This document shows, one piece after another, positions 10,128 to 18,725 of a DNA stretch of 64,000 bases. Below the pieces are notes generated by a model. The model made no database searches. It had not been told where the DNA came from and saw only the letters and a program-made list of their open reading frames with translations. Position 1 is the first letter of the stretch. Every line of letters starts with the position of its first letter. Source of the stretch: Trabulsiella odontotermitis (GTDB taxonomy: Bacteria > Pseudomonadota > Gammaproteobacteria > Enterobacterales > Enterobacteriaceae); contig NZ_LIFX01000004.1 in NCBI RefSeq assembly GCF_001297775.1, positions 248,001-312,000 of the forward strand. The letters run 5' to 3'. The position numbers and the translations under genes are program-made.

Positions 10128-11171
10128 ATGAGCGAGCAAGCCATTCGTTTAACGCAATACAGCCACGGAGCCGGTTGCGGTTGTAAAATTTCCCCCAAAG
10201 TGCTGGAAACCATCCTGCACAGTGAACAGGCGAAGTTTGTCGACCCGAACCTGCTTGTCGGTAACGAGACCCGCGACGACGCGGCGGTCTACGATCTGGG
10301 CAACGGCACGTCGGTCATCAGTACCACCGATTTCTTTATGCCGATTGTCGATAATCCGTTCGATTTCGGTCGCATTGCGGCCACCAACGCCATCAGCGAT
10401 ATCTTTGCGATGGGCGGTAAGCCGATCATGGCGATTGCCATTCTGGGCTGGCCTGTCGATAAGCTGTCGCCGGAAATTGCCCGTGAAGTGATTGAGGGTG
10501 GGCGTTTTGCCTGCCAGCAGGCGGGCATTGCGCTGGCGGGCGGCCATTCCATTGACGCGCCGGAGCCGATTTTTGGTCTCGCGGTCACCGGGATCGTCCC
10601 GACCGAGCGGGTGAAGAAAAACAGCACCGCGCAGGCGGGCTGTAAGCTGTTTCTCACCAAACCGCTGGGCATTGGCGTACTGACCACCGCGGAGAAAAAA
10701 TCACTCCTCAGGCCAGAACATCAGGGGCTGGCGACGGAAGTGATGTGTCAGATGAATCTCGCCGGTGCGGCGTTTGCCAACATTGACGGCGTGACGGCGA
10801 TGACTGACGTCACCGGTTTTGGCCTGCTGGGTCACCTCAGTGAAATGTGCCAGGGCGCAGGTGTGCAGGCGCTGATCCGTTTTGCCGATGTGCCGAAACT
10901 GCCGGGCGTGGAAGAGTATATCGCCAAAGGCGCAGTACCGGGCGGCACCGGGCGTAACTTCGCCAGCTATGGTCATCTGATGGGCGAAATGCCGGACGAG
11001 TGGCGTTCGCTGCTCTGCGATCCACAAACCTCCGGCGGTCTGCTGCTGGCAGTTCTCCCGGAAGCGGAAACGGAAGCGAAAGCGGCGGCGGCGGAGTTCG
11101 GCGTCACGCTGACGGAAATCGGTGAGCTGATCACGGCACGCGGTGGCCGACCGATGATCGAGATCCGTTAA
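10128..11171 (+). CDS. selD: Selenophosphate synthase (selenide, water dikinase)
   Basis: 347 residues from ATG 10128 ([10 protein letters not shown]), with CAGGAGATG as ribosome site; an ATG two codons upstream is in frame but badly spaced. Makes monoselenophosphate from selenide and ATP for selenocysteine and selenouridine synthesis. Active-site Cys17 and Lys20 are present (GAGCGCK); position 17 is Cys, not selenocysteine. The glycine-rich ATP-site loop [13 protein letters not shown] is conserved. topB starts 4 bp after the stop, so the two are cotranscribed. Confidence 0.98.
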   Translation: MSEQAIRLTQYSHGAGCGCKISPKVLETILHSEQAKFVDPNLLVGNETRDDAAVYDLGNGTSVISTTDFFMPIVDNPFDFGRIAATNAISDIFAMGGKPIMAIAILGWPVDKLSPEIAREVIEGGRFACQQAGIALAGGHSIDAPEPIFGLAVTGIVPTERVKKNSTAQAGCKLFLTKPLGIGVLTTAEKKSLLRPEHQGLATEVMCQMNLAGAAFANIDGVTAMTDVTGFGLLGHLSEMCQGAGVQALIRFADVPKLPGVEEYIAKGAVPGGTGRNFASYGHLMGEMPDEWRSLLCDPQTSGGLLLAVLPEAETEAKAAAAEFGVTLTEIGELITARGGRPMIEIR

Positions 11172-11175
11172 GTCG

Positions 11176-13116
11176 ATGCGTCTGTTCATCGCGGAAAAGC
11201 CGAGTCTGGGTCGTGCCATTGCGGACGTGCTGCCAAAGCCGCACCGCAAAGGGGACGGCTTTATCGAGTGCGGCAACGGGCAGGTGGTCACCTGGTGTAT
11301 TGGTCACCTGCTGGAGCAGGCGCAGCCGGATGTCTATGACAGCCGTTATGCTCGCTGGAACCTGATGGATTTGCCGATCGTCCCGGAAAAGTGGCAGCTA
11401 CAGCCGCGTCCGTCGGTCACCAAACAGCTTAACGTCATCAAACGTTTCCTTCACGAGGCCAGCGAAGTCATCCACGCGGGTGACCCGGATCGCGAAGGGC
11501 AATTGCTGGTCGATGAAGTGCTGGATTACCTGCAACTGTCGGCGGAAAAGCGCCAGCAGGTGCAGCGCTGCCTGATTAACGACCTCAACCCGCAGGCGGT
11601 CGAGCGGGCGATTTCTCGTCTGCGCGCCAACAGCGAGTTTATTCCACTGTGCGTGTCGGCACTGGCCCGCGCCCGCGCTGACTGGCTGTATGGCATCAAC
11701 ATGACCCGTGCGTACACGCTACTCGGGCGTAACGCTGGTTATCAGGGCGTGCTGTCGGTGGGCCGCGTTCAGACCCCGGTGCTGGGGCTGGTGGTGCGGC
11801 GCGATGAAGAAATTGAAAACTTCGTCGCCAAAGATTTTTTCGAAGTGAAAGCACACATCGTCACCCCGAAAGAGGAACGGTTTACCGCCACCTGGCAGCC
11901 GAGCGACGCCTGCGAACCGTATCAGGATGAAGAAGGGCGTTTGCTGCACCGTCCGCTGGCGGAACATGTGGTGGCGCGCATTTCCGGGCAACCGGCGATA
12001 GTCACCGCGTACAATGACAAGCGCGAATCCGAACCGGCACCGCTGCCGTTCTCGCTTTCCGCCCTGCAGATTGAAGCGGCAAAACGCTTCGCCCTGAGCG
12101 CGCAGAACGTGCTCGATATCTGCCAGAAGCTGTATGAAACTCACAAACTGATTACCTATCCGCGCTCCGACTGCCGTTATCTGCCGGAAGAGCATTTTGC
12201 CGGTCGTCAGGCGGTGATGAATGCGATTGGCGTTCATGCGCCTGATCTGCTGCCGCAACCGGCGGTTGATCCCGATACCCGCAACCGCTGCTGGGATGAC
12301 AAAAAAGTCGATGCCCACCATGCGATTATCCCCACTGCCCGCAGCGCGTCGGTACGTCTCAGCGAACACGAAGCCAATGTTTATAGCCTGATTGCGCGCC
12401 AGTATCTGATGCAGTTCTGCGCCGATGCGGTGTACCGGAAATGCCAGATTGACCTCGACATCGCCAACGGCAAGTTTATCGCCAAAGCGCGTTTCCTCGC
12501 CGAAGCAGGCTGGCGGACGTTGCTGGGTGCGAAAGAGCGCGACGAAGAGAACGACGGCACACCGTTGCCGGTGATGGCGAAAGACGATGAATTGCTGTGC
12601 GAGAAAGGGGAAGTGGTGGAGCGCCAGACCCAGCCGCCGCGCCATTTTACTGACGCGACGCTGCTGTCTGCGATGACCGGTATCGCCCGTTTTGTGCAGG
12701 ACAAAGATCTGAAAAAGATCCTTCGCGCCACCGACGGGCTGGGTACCGAAGCCACCCGCGCCGGGATCATCGAACTGCTGTTTAAACGCGGGTTCTTAAC
12801 CAAAAAAGGGCGCTATATCCATTCGACCGATCCGGGCAGAGCGCTGATCCACTCGCTGCCGGAACTGGCATCGCGGCCGGACATGACCGCGCACTGGGAA
12901 TCAGTGCTGACGCAAATCAGCGAAAAACAGTGTCGTTATCAGGACTTTATGCATCCGTTGGTGGGTACGCTTAATGAACTGATTCAGATGGCGCGCAATA
13001 CGCCAGTGACACAGTTCAGAGGCATAGTCGCGCCAGGCGGCGGGAATAAACCAGCACGGGCCGTAGGCCGGGTCAGGCGCAGCCGCCACCCGGCGAAGGG
13101 TGGCAGCGAAGCATGA
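11176..13116 (+). CDS. topB: DNA topoisomerase III, with altered C-terminal tail
   Basis: 646 residues; E. coli TopB has 653. Type IA topoisomerase that decatenates replication intermediates. The TOPRIM motif starts at [10 protein letters not shown], with acidic [11 protein letters not shown] near residue 103; the catalytic Tyr is in [16 protein letters not shown] (about 328). Sequence tracks E. coli until FRGIVAPGG, after which the normal Lys-rich tail is replaced by about 24 residues ending [13 protein letters not shown]. Most of that tail is encoded by a REP element (13063-13095). The tail is still basic (several Arg/Lys), so DNA binding may be kept. Cotranscribed with selD. Confidence 0.96.
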   Translation: MRLFIAEKPSLGRAIADVLPKPHRKGDGFIECGNGQVVTWCIGHLLEQAQPDVYDSRYARWNLMDLPIVPEKWQLQPRPSVTKQLNVIKRFLHEASEVIHAGDPDREGQLLVDEVLDYLQLSAEKRQQVQRCLINDLNPQAVERAISRLRANSEFIPLCVSALARARADWLYGINMTRAYTLLGRNAGYQGVLSVGRVQTPVLGLVVRRDEEIENFVAKDFFEVKAHIVTPKEERFTATWQPSDACEPYQDEEGRLLHRPLAEHVVARISGQPAIVTAYNDKRESEPAPLPFSLSALQIEAAKRFALSAQNVLDICQKLYETHKLITYPRSDCRYLPEEHFAGRQAVMNAIGVHAPDLLPQPAVDPDTRNRCWDDKKVDAHHAIIPTARSASVRLSEHEANVYSLIARQYLMQFCADAVYRKCQIDLDIANGKFIAKARFLAEAGWRTLLGAKERDEENDGTPLPVMAKDDELLCEKGEVVERQTQPPRHFTDATLLSAMTGIARFVQDKDLKKILRATDGLGTEATRAGIIELLFKRGFLTKKGRYIHSTDPGRALIHSLPELASRPDMTAHWESVLTQISEKQCRYQDFMHPLVGTLNELIQMARNTPVTQFRGIVAPGGGNKPARAVGRVRRSRHPAKGGSEA

Positions 13117-13152
13117 AAAAGCCCGGTGGCGCTGGCGCTTACCGGGCCTACA
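13063..13152. repeat. BIME: two inverted REP elements at the end of topB
   Basis: The first REP (13063-13095) reads GTAGGCCGGGTCAGGCGC then the GCCGCCACCCGGC arm. The second (13120-13152) is in the opposite orientation, GCCCGGTGGCGCTGGCGC then TTACCGGGCCTAC. These fit the enterobacterial REP consensus (GCCGGATG...CTTATCCGGCCTAC). The pair lies between convergent topB and gdhA, a usual BIME position, but the first copy lies inside the topB reading frame. It may also serve as a bidirectional 3'-end stabiliser. Confidence 0.85.
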
Positions 13153-13168
13153 ACAGCGCTTCGGAACT

Positions 13169-14512
13169 TTAAATCACGCCCTGCGCCAGCATCGCGTCGG
13201 CCACTTTTACAAAGCCGGCGATGTTTGCGCCACGCACATAATGCGTCTGCTTGCCTTCACCGCCATACTCCACGCAGGCCTGGTGAATATCCAGCATAAT
13301 GTGGTGCAGACGGGCGTCGACTTTCTCGGATTTCCAGCTCAGTCGCGCGGCGTTCTGCGCCATCTCCAGCCCTGACGTCGCCACGCCACCCGCGTTAGCC
13401 GCCTTACCCGGCGCAAAGAGCACACCGGCTTCGAGGAACAGATCGGTCGCGGCGATGGTCGTCGGCATGTTTGCGCCTTCTGCCACTACCTTCACACCGT
13501 TGGCGATAAGCTGTCGCGCGGCGTCAACATCCAGTTCGTTCTGCGTGGCGCACGGCAGGGCAATATCTACCGGTACTGACCACGGCTGTTTACCTTCCAG
13601 ATAGGTCAGGCCAAACTCTCGGGCGTAATCGGCAACACGGCCATCGCGGCTGGTTTTGATTTCGCACAGACGCGCCAGTTTTTCCGTCGTAAACCCGGCT
13701 TCATCCACCACCGTGCCGCTGGAATCCGACGCGGTCACCACGCGGGCGCCAAAGGCCATGGCTTTTTCAATCGCATATTGCGCGACGTTACCGGAACCGG
13801 AAACCGCGACGCGCATCCCTTCCAGACCGAGCCCGTGGCGTTTCAGCATGGCGTCGGTGAAGTAAATCAGGCCATAACCCGTCGCTTCCGGGCGGATCAG
13901 GCTGCCGCCGAACGACAGGCCCTTGCCGGTGAATACACAGGCGGTGTTGTTGGACAGTTTTTTCATCATCCCGGCCATAAAGCCGACTTCACGCGCACCC
14001 ACGCCGATGTCCCCGGCCGGGACGTCAGTATCCGCGCCGAGATGGCGATACAGTTCGGTCATCAGGGCCTGGCAGAAACGCATGATTTCGCCTTCGCTTT
14101 TGCCTTTTGGATCGAAATCGCTGCCGCCTTTACCGCCACCCATCGGCAGCGTGGTGAGGGCGTTCTTAAAGGTTTGCTCAAAGCCAAGGAACTTCAGGAT
14201 CGACAGGTTCACTGACGGGTGAAAACGCATGCCGCCTTTAAACGGACCGATAGCGGAGCTGAACTGGACGCGCCATGCGCGGTTGACCTGCACCTGATTG
14301 CGGTCATCAACCCAGACAACGCGGAACTGGATCACGCGCTCCGGCTCTACCAGTCGCTCAAGCAGCGACAACTGGCGGTAGCGTGGGTTCTGTTCAAGAA
14401 ATGGCCAAAGTGTCGACATAACTTCTCTTACCGCTTGCGCGAACTCGTGTTGCTGTGGGTCGCGCTGTTGAACGTGTGAGAGAAAAGTCTCCAGAGATGC
14501 TATCTGTTCCAT
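13169..14512 (-). CDS. gdhA: NADP-specific glutamate dehydrogenase
   Basis: 447 residues, same as E. coli. Reductive amination of 2-oxoglutarate with ammonia and NADPH. Catalytic Lys residues lie in FKGGMRFHPSV (about 92) and PMGGGKGGSDFDP (about 128), and the nucleotide-binding fold starts at VAVSGSGNVAQYA. Start ATG at 14512 with AAGAGGTTTAACC upstream. Convergent with topB through the BIME. The 243-bp region to ynjH must contain both promoters; I saw no clear operator there. Confidence 0.98.
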   Translation of the reverse strand: MEQIASLETFLSHVQQRDPQQHEFAQAVREVMSTLWPFLEQNPRYRQLSLLERLVEPERVIQFRVVWVDDRNQVQVNRAWRVQFSSAIGPFKGGMRFHPSVNLSILKFLGFEQTFKNALTTLPMGGGKGGSDFDPKGKSEGEIMRFCQALMTELYRHLGADTDVPAGDIGVGAREVGFMAGMMKKLSNNTACVFTGKGLSFGGSLIRPEATGYGLIYFTDAMLKRHGLGLEGMRVAVSGSGNVAQYAIEKAMAFGARVVTASDSSGTVVDEAGFTTEKLARLCEIKTSRDGRVADYAREFGLTYLEGKQPWSVPVDIALPCATQNELDVDAARQLIANGVKVVAEGANMPTTIAATDLFLEAGVLFAPGKAANAGGVATSGLEMAQNAARLSWKSEKVDARLHHIMLDIHQACVEYGGEGKQTHYVRGANIAGFVKVADAMLAQGVI

Positions 14513-14755
14513 AGACGGTTAAACCTCTTGTGATTGTGAATCGTTTCGTAGTGTTGTATTTGCTTTACTTATAATTATCAGGACAGCAATTTTCGAATAT
14601 ACCACCGCCAGCGCAGCGGCTGACAAGGAAAATTCTGCTCGACGGTAAAATTCATAATTTGCGGCAGGTCATAACTAAATGCGATGGTGAGTCAAATTTA
14701 AGGAAGTCAGAATATCTGCCGATAATCCGATGATGAGGTGTTATCAGGACGAAAA

Positions 14756-15034
14756 ATGATGAAACGACATGTGATGATTGGGTTGCTGGCGGTTATCGCG
14801 TTGGGCGTGCAGGCTGAGGAGCGCTACCGCCCGGACGTACAAGTGAACGTACCACCCGAGGTGTTCAGCTCCGGCGGGCAACCTGCGCAGCCCTGCGCTC
14901 AGTGCTGCATCTATCAGGATCAAAATTATTCCGAAGGGGCGGTGATCAAAGCCGAAGGGGTGGTGTTGCAGTGCCAGCGAGATGAGAAAACCCTCAGCAC
15001 GAATCCGCTGGTCTGGCGGCGAGTAAAACCATAA
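14756..15034 (+). CDS. ynjH: YnjH, DUF1496 secreted protein
   Basis: 92 residues. Signal peptide 1-20 (MIGLLAVIALGVQA-EE), so probably periplasmic. The conserved part contains QPAQPCAQCCIYQDQNYSEGA, with closely spaced Cys residues, and ends LSTNPLVWRRVKP as in E. coli. Start chosen at ATG 14756 after AGGACGAAAA; the next codon is also ATG. The 3' end overlaps the nudG 3' end by 41 bp. Function unknown. Confidence 0.9.
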   Translation: MMKRHVMIGLLAVIALGVQAEERYRPDVQVNVPPEVFSSGGQPAQPCAQCCIYQDQNYSEGAVIKAEGVVLQCQRDEKTLSTNPLVWRRVKP

Positions 15035-15410
15035 ACGCTTCCAGCAGCGGGACGTCCGCAGGTGCCAGCGGGTAATCAAACGCTTCCTGCGGCGAGCACC
15101 ATACCAGCTGGCTGTGGTCGTGCGCCGTCAGCTCGCCGTTAAATGACGGGACGTGCCAGGCGTGCAGATGAATGCATCGTCCGGAAACTTCACGCTGATG
15201 GCTGGCGACATACGCTCCCGGCTGCGCCTCAATGCCCAATTCTTCACGCAACTCGCGGATCAGCGCTTCTGGCTGCGTTTCCCCTGCCTCGACTTTACCG
15301 CCGGCAAATTCCCATAACCCTGGCTGATCGGTATGCGGCGGACGTTGCGCCAGCAGGATTTTTCCGTCGCGTTCAATGATTGCGGCGACAACATCAATCG
15401 TTTTAAGCAT
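14994..15410 (-). CDS. nudG: Nudix pyrimidine (deoxy)nucleoside triphosphate pyrophosphohydrolase
   Basis: 138 residues from ATG 15410, ribosome site AAGAG 10 bp upstream; a GTG four codons earlier is in frame. E. coli NudG (CTP pyrophosphohydrolase, also acting on 5-hydroxy-CTP and 5-methyl-dCTP) has 135. The Nudix box is complete: GGKVEAGETQ followed by REELGI (G-x5-E-x7-REUXEEXGU). Tail-to-tail overlap with ynjH. Confidence 0.96.
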   Translation of the reverse strand: MLKTIDVVAAIIERDGKILLAQRPPHTDQPGLWEFAGGKVEAGETQPEALIRELREELGIEAQPGAYVASHQREVSGRCIHLHAWHVPSFNGELTAHDHSQLVWCSPQEAFDYPLAPADVPLLEAFMVLLAARPADSC

Positions 15411-15488
15411 ATGAATCAACACTCTTGTTAACGTGATGCCATACTATCGTTTCCTTTGTGATGACTAAAGCACACCAGGAGTCTGCAG

Positions 15489-16055
15489 GTGAAAAATGAT
15501 GCGCCGTGGGTGGCCCCGCTGCAACAGCTTCCCGTCAGTCTGAAACCCATCGCCGCCATGCAACAAAAACATTATGGCGCGGTGCTGAACCCCACCCGCT
15601 GGTGGGGGCGTATGCCGCGGCTGTTCTGGCTGGTGGCGCTGTTTGTCGGTTTTCTTGAGCGCCGCCGTTCGCCGCTGGCCCCGGAATTGCGGGCGCTGCT
15701 GATGACCCGTATTTCGCAGGTTTGCCATTGCGATTTCTGCATTGATACCAACAGTCTGCGGCTGGCAGAGCGCAGCGGCGCGATGGAGAAAGTGCTGGCG
15801 GTCGCCAGCTGGCGGGATTCGACGCTGTTTACTGCGCAGGAACGGGCGGCGCTGGCCTATGCCGATGCGGTTACCGCGACGCCGCCACAAGTCGATGAAG
15901 CCCTGAAAGCAGAATTGTCGGCGCATTTCAACGCAGACGCGATCAGTGAAATGACGGCGTTGATTGCGTTTCAGAATCTTTCGGCGCGCTTTAATGCCGC
16001 GCTGGAGATCCCGTCACAGGGCTTGTGTCAGCGTGCGGGGCATCCTGATGCTTGA
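15489..16055 (+). CDS. ynjA: YnjA, carboxymuconolactone decarboxylase/AhpD-like protein
   Basis: 188 residues from GTG 15489, which has AGGAG 9 bp upstream. AhpD-like fold with the redox motif C-H-C-D-F-C near residue 80 (QVCHCDFCIDTNSLR). One hydrophobic segment (LFWLVALFVGFL, about residues 40-52). Substrate unknown. ynjF starts inside its last codons (8-bp overlap), so they are translationally coupled. In E. coli ynjA is next to ynjB, so it is displaced here. Confidence 0.85.
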   Translation: MKNDAPWVAPLQQLPVSLKPIAAMQQKHYGAVLNPTRWWGRMPRLFWLVALFVGFLERRRSPLAPELRALLMTRISQVCHCDFCIDTNSLRLAERSGAMEKVLAVASWRDSTLFTAQERAALAYADAVTATPPQVDEALKAELSAHFNADAISEMTALIAFQNLSARFNAALEIPSQGLCQRAGHPDA

Positions 16056-16671
16056 CCGTCATCTGCACCCGCGCGTGAAACCATGGCTCAACGCCCTGGC
16101 GGCGCGGCTCGACAACACCAGTGTTACCCCGGACGGCATTACGCTTACCGGCTTTGCCATCGGGCTGCTGGCGCTGCCGTTTCTGGCGCTGGGCTGGTAC
16201 GGGCCTGCGCTGGTGGTGATCATCCTGAACCGCCTGTCTGGCGGGCTGGATGGCGCGCTGGCGCGGCGGCGAGGGCTGACAGACGCCGGTGGCTTTCTCG
16301 ATATCGCGCTCGATTTTCTCTTCTACGCTCTGGTGCCGTTTGGCTTTATTCTCGCCGACCCGGCGCAAAACGCGCTGGCGGGAAGCTGGTTGCTGTTCGC
16401 ATTTATCGGCACTGGCAGCAGTTTTCTGGCCTTCGCTGCACTGGCGGCAAAACATCAGATCGATAACCCCGGCTATGCGCACAAGTCGTTTTATTATCTG
16501 GGTGGCTTAACCGAAGGCAGCGAGACGATCGCACTGTTTGTCCTGAGCTGTCTGTTCCCGGCGTGGTTCCCGGCGTGGTTCCCGGTGATGGCGTGGGTTT
16601 TTGGCGGCCTGTGCTGGCTGACGACGCTGACCCGCGTGTGGAGTGGATATGTGACGTTGAAGCGGTTATAA
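16048..16671 (+). CDS. ynjF: YnjF, CDP-alcohol phosphotransferase-family membrane protein with a degenerate active site
   Basis: 207 residues from ATG 16048 (MLDRHLHPRVK), overlapping the ynjA end; E. coli YnjF has 206. Multi-pass membrane protein with hydrophobic segments near residues 35-55, 85-110, 115-135 and 155-200. The family motif is D-x2-D-G-x2-A-R-x8-G-x3-D-x3-D. Here it reads G-G-L-D-G-A-L-A-R..GGFLDIALD, so the first metal-binding Asp is Gly (E. coli: LLDGLDG). This may abolish or change activity. The C-terminal part carries a 12-bp tandem duplication (FPAWFPAWFP). Confidence 0.88.
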   Translation: MLDRHLHPRVKPWLNALAARLDNTSVTPDGITLTGFAIGLLALPFLALGWYGPALVVIILNRLSGGLDGALARRRGLTDAGGFLDIALDFLFYALVPFGFILADPAQNALAGSWLLFAFIGTGSSFLAFAALAAKHQIDNPGYAHKSFYYLGGLTEGSETIALFVLSCLFPAWFPAWFPVMAWVFGGLCWLTTLTRVWSGYVTLKRL

Positions 16672-16672
16672 G

Positions 16673-16693
16673 CCCGGCAGACGCGCTGCCGGG
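16673..16693. terminator. Hairpin between convergent ynjF and ynjE
   Basis: Perfect 8-bp stem CCCGGCAG / CTGCCGGG with a 5-nt loop. Lies between two stops; no U-tract on either strand, so possibly a REP-like or weak bidirectional terminator. Confidence 0.5.
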
Positions 16694-16703
16694 TATCCGG
16701 GGA

Positions 16704-18014
16704 TTACAGTGTGCTGTCCGGCCCGCGTTCGCCGCTGGCGATCGGGTTTTTCGGATTCTGGCTCCATTCATACCAGCCGCCGTCGTACACCGACACCTTC
16801 GTCCAGCCCATCGCCCGCGCGTACATGAAGGTTTCCGAGGCGCGCCAGCCAGTGCCGCAATAGAAAGCCACCTGCTGTTCAGGGAGAATATTCCAGCTTT
16901 TCCACATTGCGGCGATGTCGTCCGCGGACCGCATAGTGCCGTCCGGGTTATGGAAATCTTCCATGTGGGTCGAATCACTCCCGGCATGTCCCCAGCGGGC
17001 GCCCGCGATTTCACCTTTCGGTTTGATATAGCTGTAACCGCTGGTTACCCCGGTAAACTCTGGCCACGAACGGATGCTGACCAGCGAGGCGTCCTGACGA
17101 TGCAGCAGGGCGCGCGCCTGTTCCATATTGAGCATTAACTGTGGCTGACCGGGGATCGGCGCGCCAAAATCTGGCGCAGGCGTCTCTTTCGACGGTGTAC
17201 CGCGCTCGACCGGCAGACTGGCGTCAGACCAGGTTTTCCAGCCGCCATCCAGCAGACGCACATCTTTCACGCCCGCGTAGAGCATGATCTGCGCCACCCG
17301 CGCAGCGGCATACACATCGCGTCCGTAGAGGACAACCGTGGTGTCGTGACGAATGCCGTGCTTCGCCAGCATCGCTTTTAGCTGCGCATCGGAGACTTTA
17401 TTCCACAGCGGCTCGCTTTCCACTTCGTTGGTATCGATGTAACCCGCCCCCGGAATGTGGCTTATCAGGTAATACTTCGGCGCACCCCAGCCCGCTTCAA
17501 ACACTTTCCAGTCGCCGGTCGGTGCGGCCGTCACCGTTTTTCCCTGTTGCAGATCATGCAGCCATTGCGGGTATACCAGTTGCTCGAAGTGCGGCAGTTT
17601 TTGCAGCCGTGCCGGGTCGTTCAGTGCATCGCTGAGGGTGCTCAGATGGTTAAATCCGGCTTTTTTCAGCCGCGCGGAGACCGCACGAACGTCCTCCTCG
17701 CTGCCGTACAGGGCCAGCGCGGTGTCAGCGCGAAGCTGATGTTGTTTCGCCCAGTCACGGAGTTGCTCGTCGCTCATCGCGGAAAGCCAGCGAGCAGCGA
17801 GGTTACGCGCCGCGGGTTCATGACCCTGCGGCCCATTCAGCGCCTGCGGCCAGCCGTTATAGAACGCGCTCGGGCGCGTATCGACGACCACGCCATGATG
17901 CTGTTGAAGCTGTGAGAAGGTCAGAGAGGTCGCCATGTCAGCGGCAAAGGAAGATGCAGAAGAGGCAAGCCCGATAACCAGGGCCAGCGCGGTCAGTTGA
18001 GAAACACGTTTCAT
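16704..18014 (-). CDS. ynjE: YnjE, periplasmic multi-domain rhodanese (thiosulfate sulfurtransferase)
   Basis: 436 residues from ATG 18014; an ATG five codons upstream is also in frame. Signal peptide 1-24 (LTALALVIGLASSASSFA-AD). Three rhodanese domains: an N-terminal one (VVDTRPSAFYNGWPQALNG), a middle one (LISHIPGAGYIDTNEVESE, VVLYGRDVYAAARVAQI) and the C-terminal catalytic one with active Cys in FYCGTGWRASE near residue 383. Catalyses sulfur transfer. Last gene of the ynjBCDE run, 78 bp after ynjD. Confidence 0.95.
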   Translation of the reverse strand: MKRVSQLTALALVIGLASSASSFAADMATSLTFSQLQQHHGVVVDTRPSAFYNGWPQALNGPQGHEPAARNLAARWLSAMSDEQLRDWAKQHQLRADTALALYGSEEDVRAVSARLKKAGFNHLSTLSDALNDPARLQKLPHFEQLVYPQWLHDLQQGKTVTAAPTGDWKVFEAGWGAPKYYLISHIPGAGYIDTNEVESEPLWNKVSDAQLKAMLAKHGIRHDTTVVLYGRDVYAAARVAQIMLYAGVKDVRLLDGGWKTWSDASLPVERGTPSKETPAPDFGAPIPGQPQLMLNMEQARALLHRQDASLVSIRSWPEFTGVTSGYSYIKPKGEIAGARWGHAGSDSTHMEDFHNPDGTMRSADDIAAMWKSWNILPEQQVAFYCGTGWRASETFMYARAMGWTKVSVYDGGWYEWSQNPKNPIASGERGPDSTL

Positions 18015-18092
18015 CGAATTGCCCGTCATTGTCGATAAATTGAAGCGCCATTCTGCGACCCCGGTATGAGAAAAACGTTGCGCAAACGCAGT

Positions 18093-18725
18093 TTATTGCC
18101 AGTTTTCCAGTGACATACAGCGACCGTTCAGCGGAATGTCGGCGACATCATGCGTCACCAGCACCACCGGGATCGCCAGCCGTGTCAGTTCGGCAAACAC
18201 CCACTGGCGAAAGCTTTCGCGCAGGGAAACGTCGAGGCGGCTGAAGGGTTCATCCAGCAGCAGCGCGGCAGGTTGCGCCAGCATCGCCCGTAACAGGCTG
18301 ACGCGCGCCCGTTGTCCGCCGGAGAGCGTCGCCGGGTCACGATGATAAAATCCGGCGAGTTCTGCCTGTTCCAGTGCCGCTTCCACACGGGCTTTGCGCT
18401 GCGAGCCTTTTACTGTCGCGGGCAGCGCCAGCAGAAGATTTTGCCCGACACTGAAGTGGTCGAACAGCAGCGCATCCTGAAACAGAATGCCGATTTCCCG
18501 CGCCTGCGTTGGCAGCGTGTCGCGGCGGCGATCACTGAGCCACAGCTCGCCCTGCGCCTGAAACACCGCAGGTAACGCGCCCGCCATCCAGGCAAACAGA
18601 GTCGATTTACCGCTACCGGATGCGCCCATCAGCGTCAGTATTTCGCCAGGCGCAACGCTGAAATCGACGTTGCGCAGCAGCGGCGTATCGTGAAGGGTCA
18701 GGGTGGTGTTTTTGACGATAAGCAT
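18093..18725 (-). CDS. ynjD: ABC transporter ATP-binding protein YnjD
   Basis: 210 residues from ATG 18725, which overlaps the ynjC stop by 1 bp (TGATG); the open frame runs much further upstream but is only antisense-like noise across ynjC. Walker A MGASGSGKST near residue 33, signature LSGGQRARVSLLRAM, Walker B ALLLDEPFSRLD, and switch His in VTHDVAD. Energises the YnjBC importer, whose substrate is not established. Confidence 0.95.
   Translation of the reverse strand: MLIVKNTTLTLHDTPLLRNVDFSVAPGEILTLMGASGSGKSTLFAWMAGALPAVFQAQGELWLSDRRRDTLPTQAREIGILFQDALLFDHFSVGQNLLLALPATVKGSQRKARVEAALEQAELAGFYHRDPATLSGGQRARVSLLRAMLAQPAALLLDEPFSRLDVSLRESFRQWVFAELTRLAIPVVLVTHDVADIPLNGRCMSLENWQ

Noticed and set aside
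10128-10190. Selenocysteine codon in selD
   Set aside because: Position 17 is encoded by TGC (Cys), so no UGA recoding is needed.
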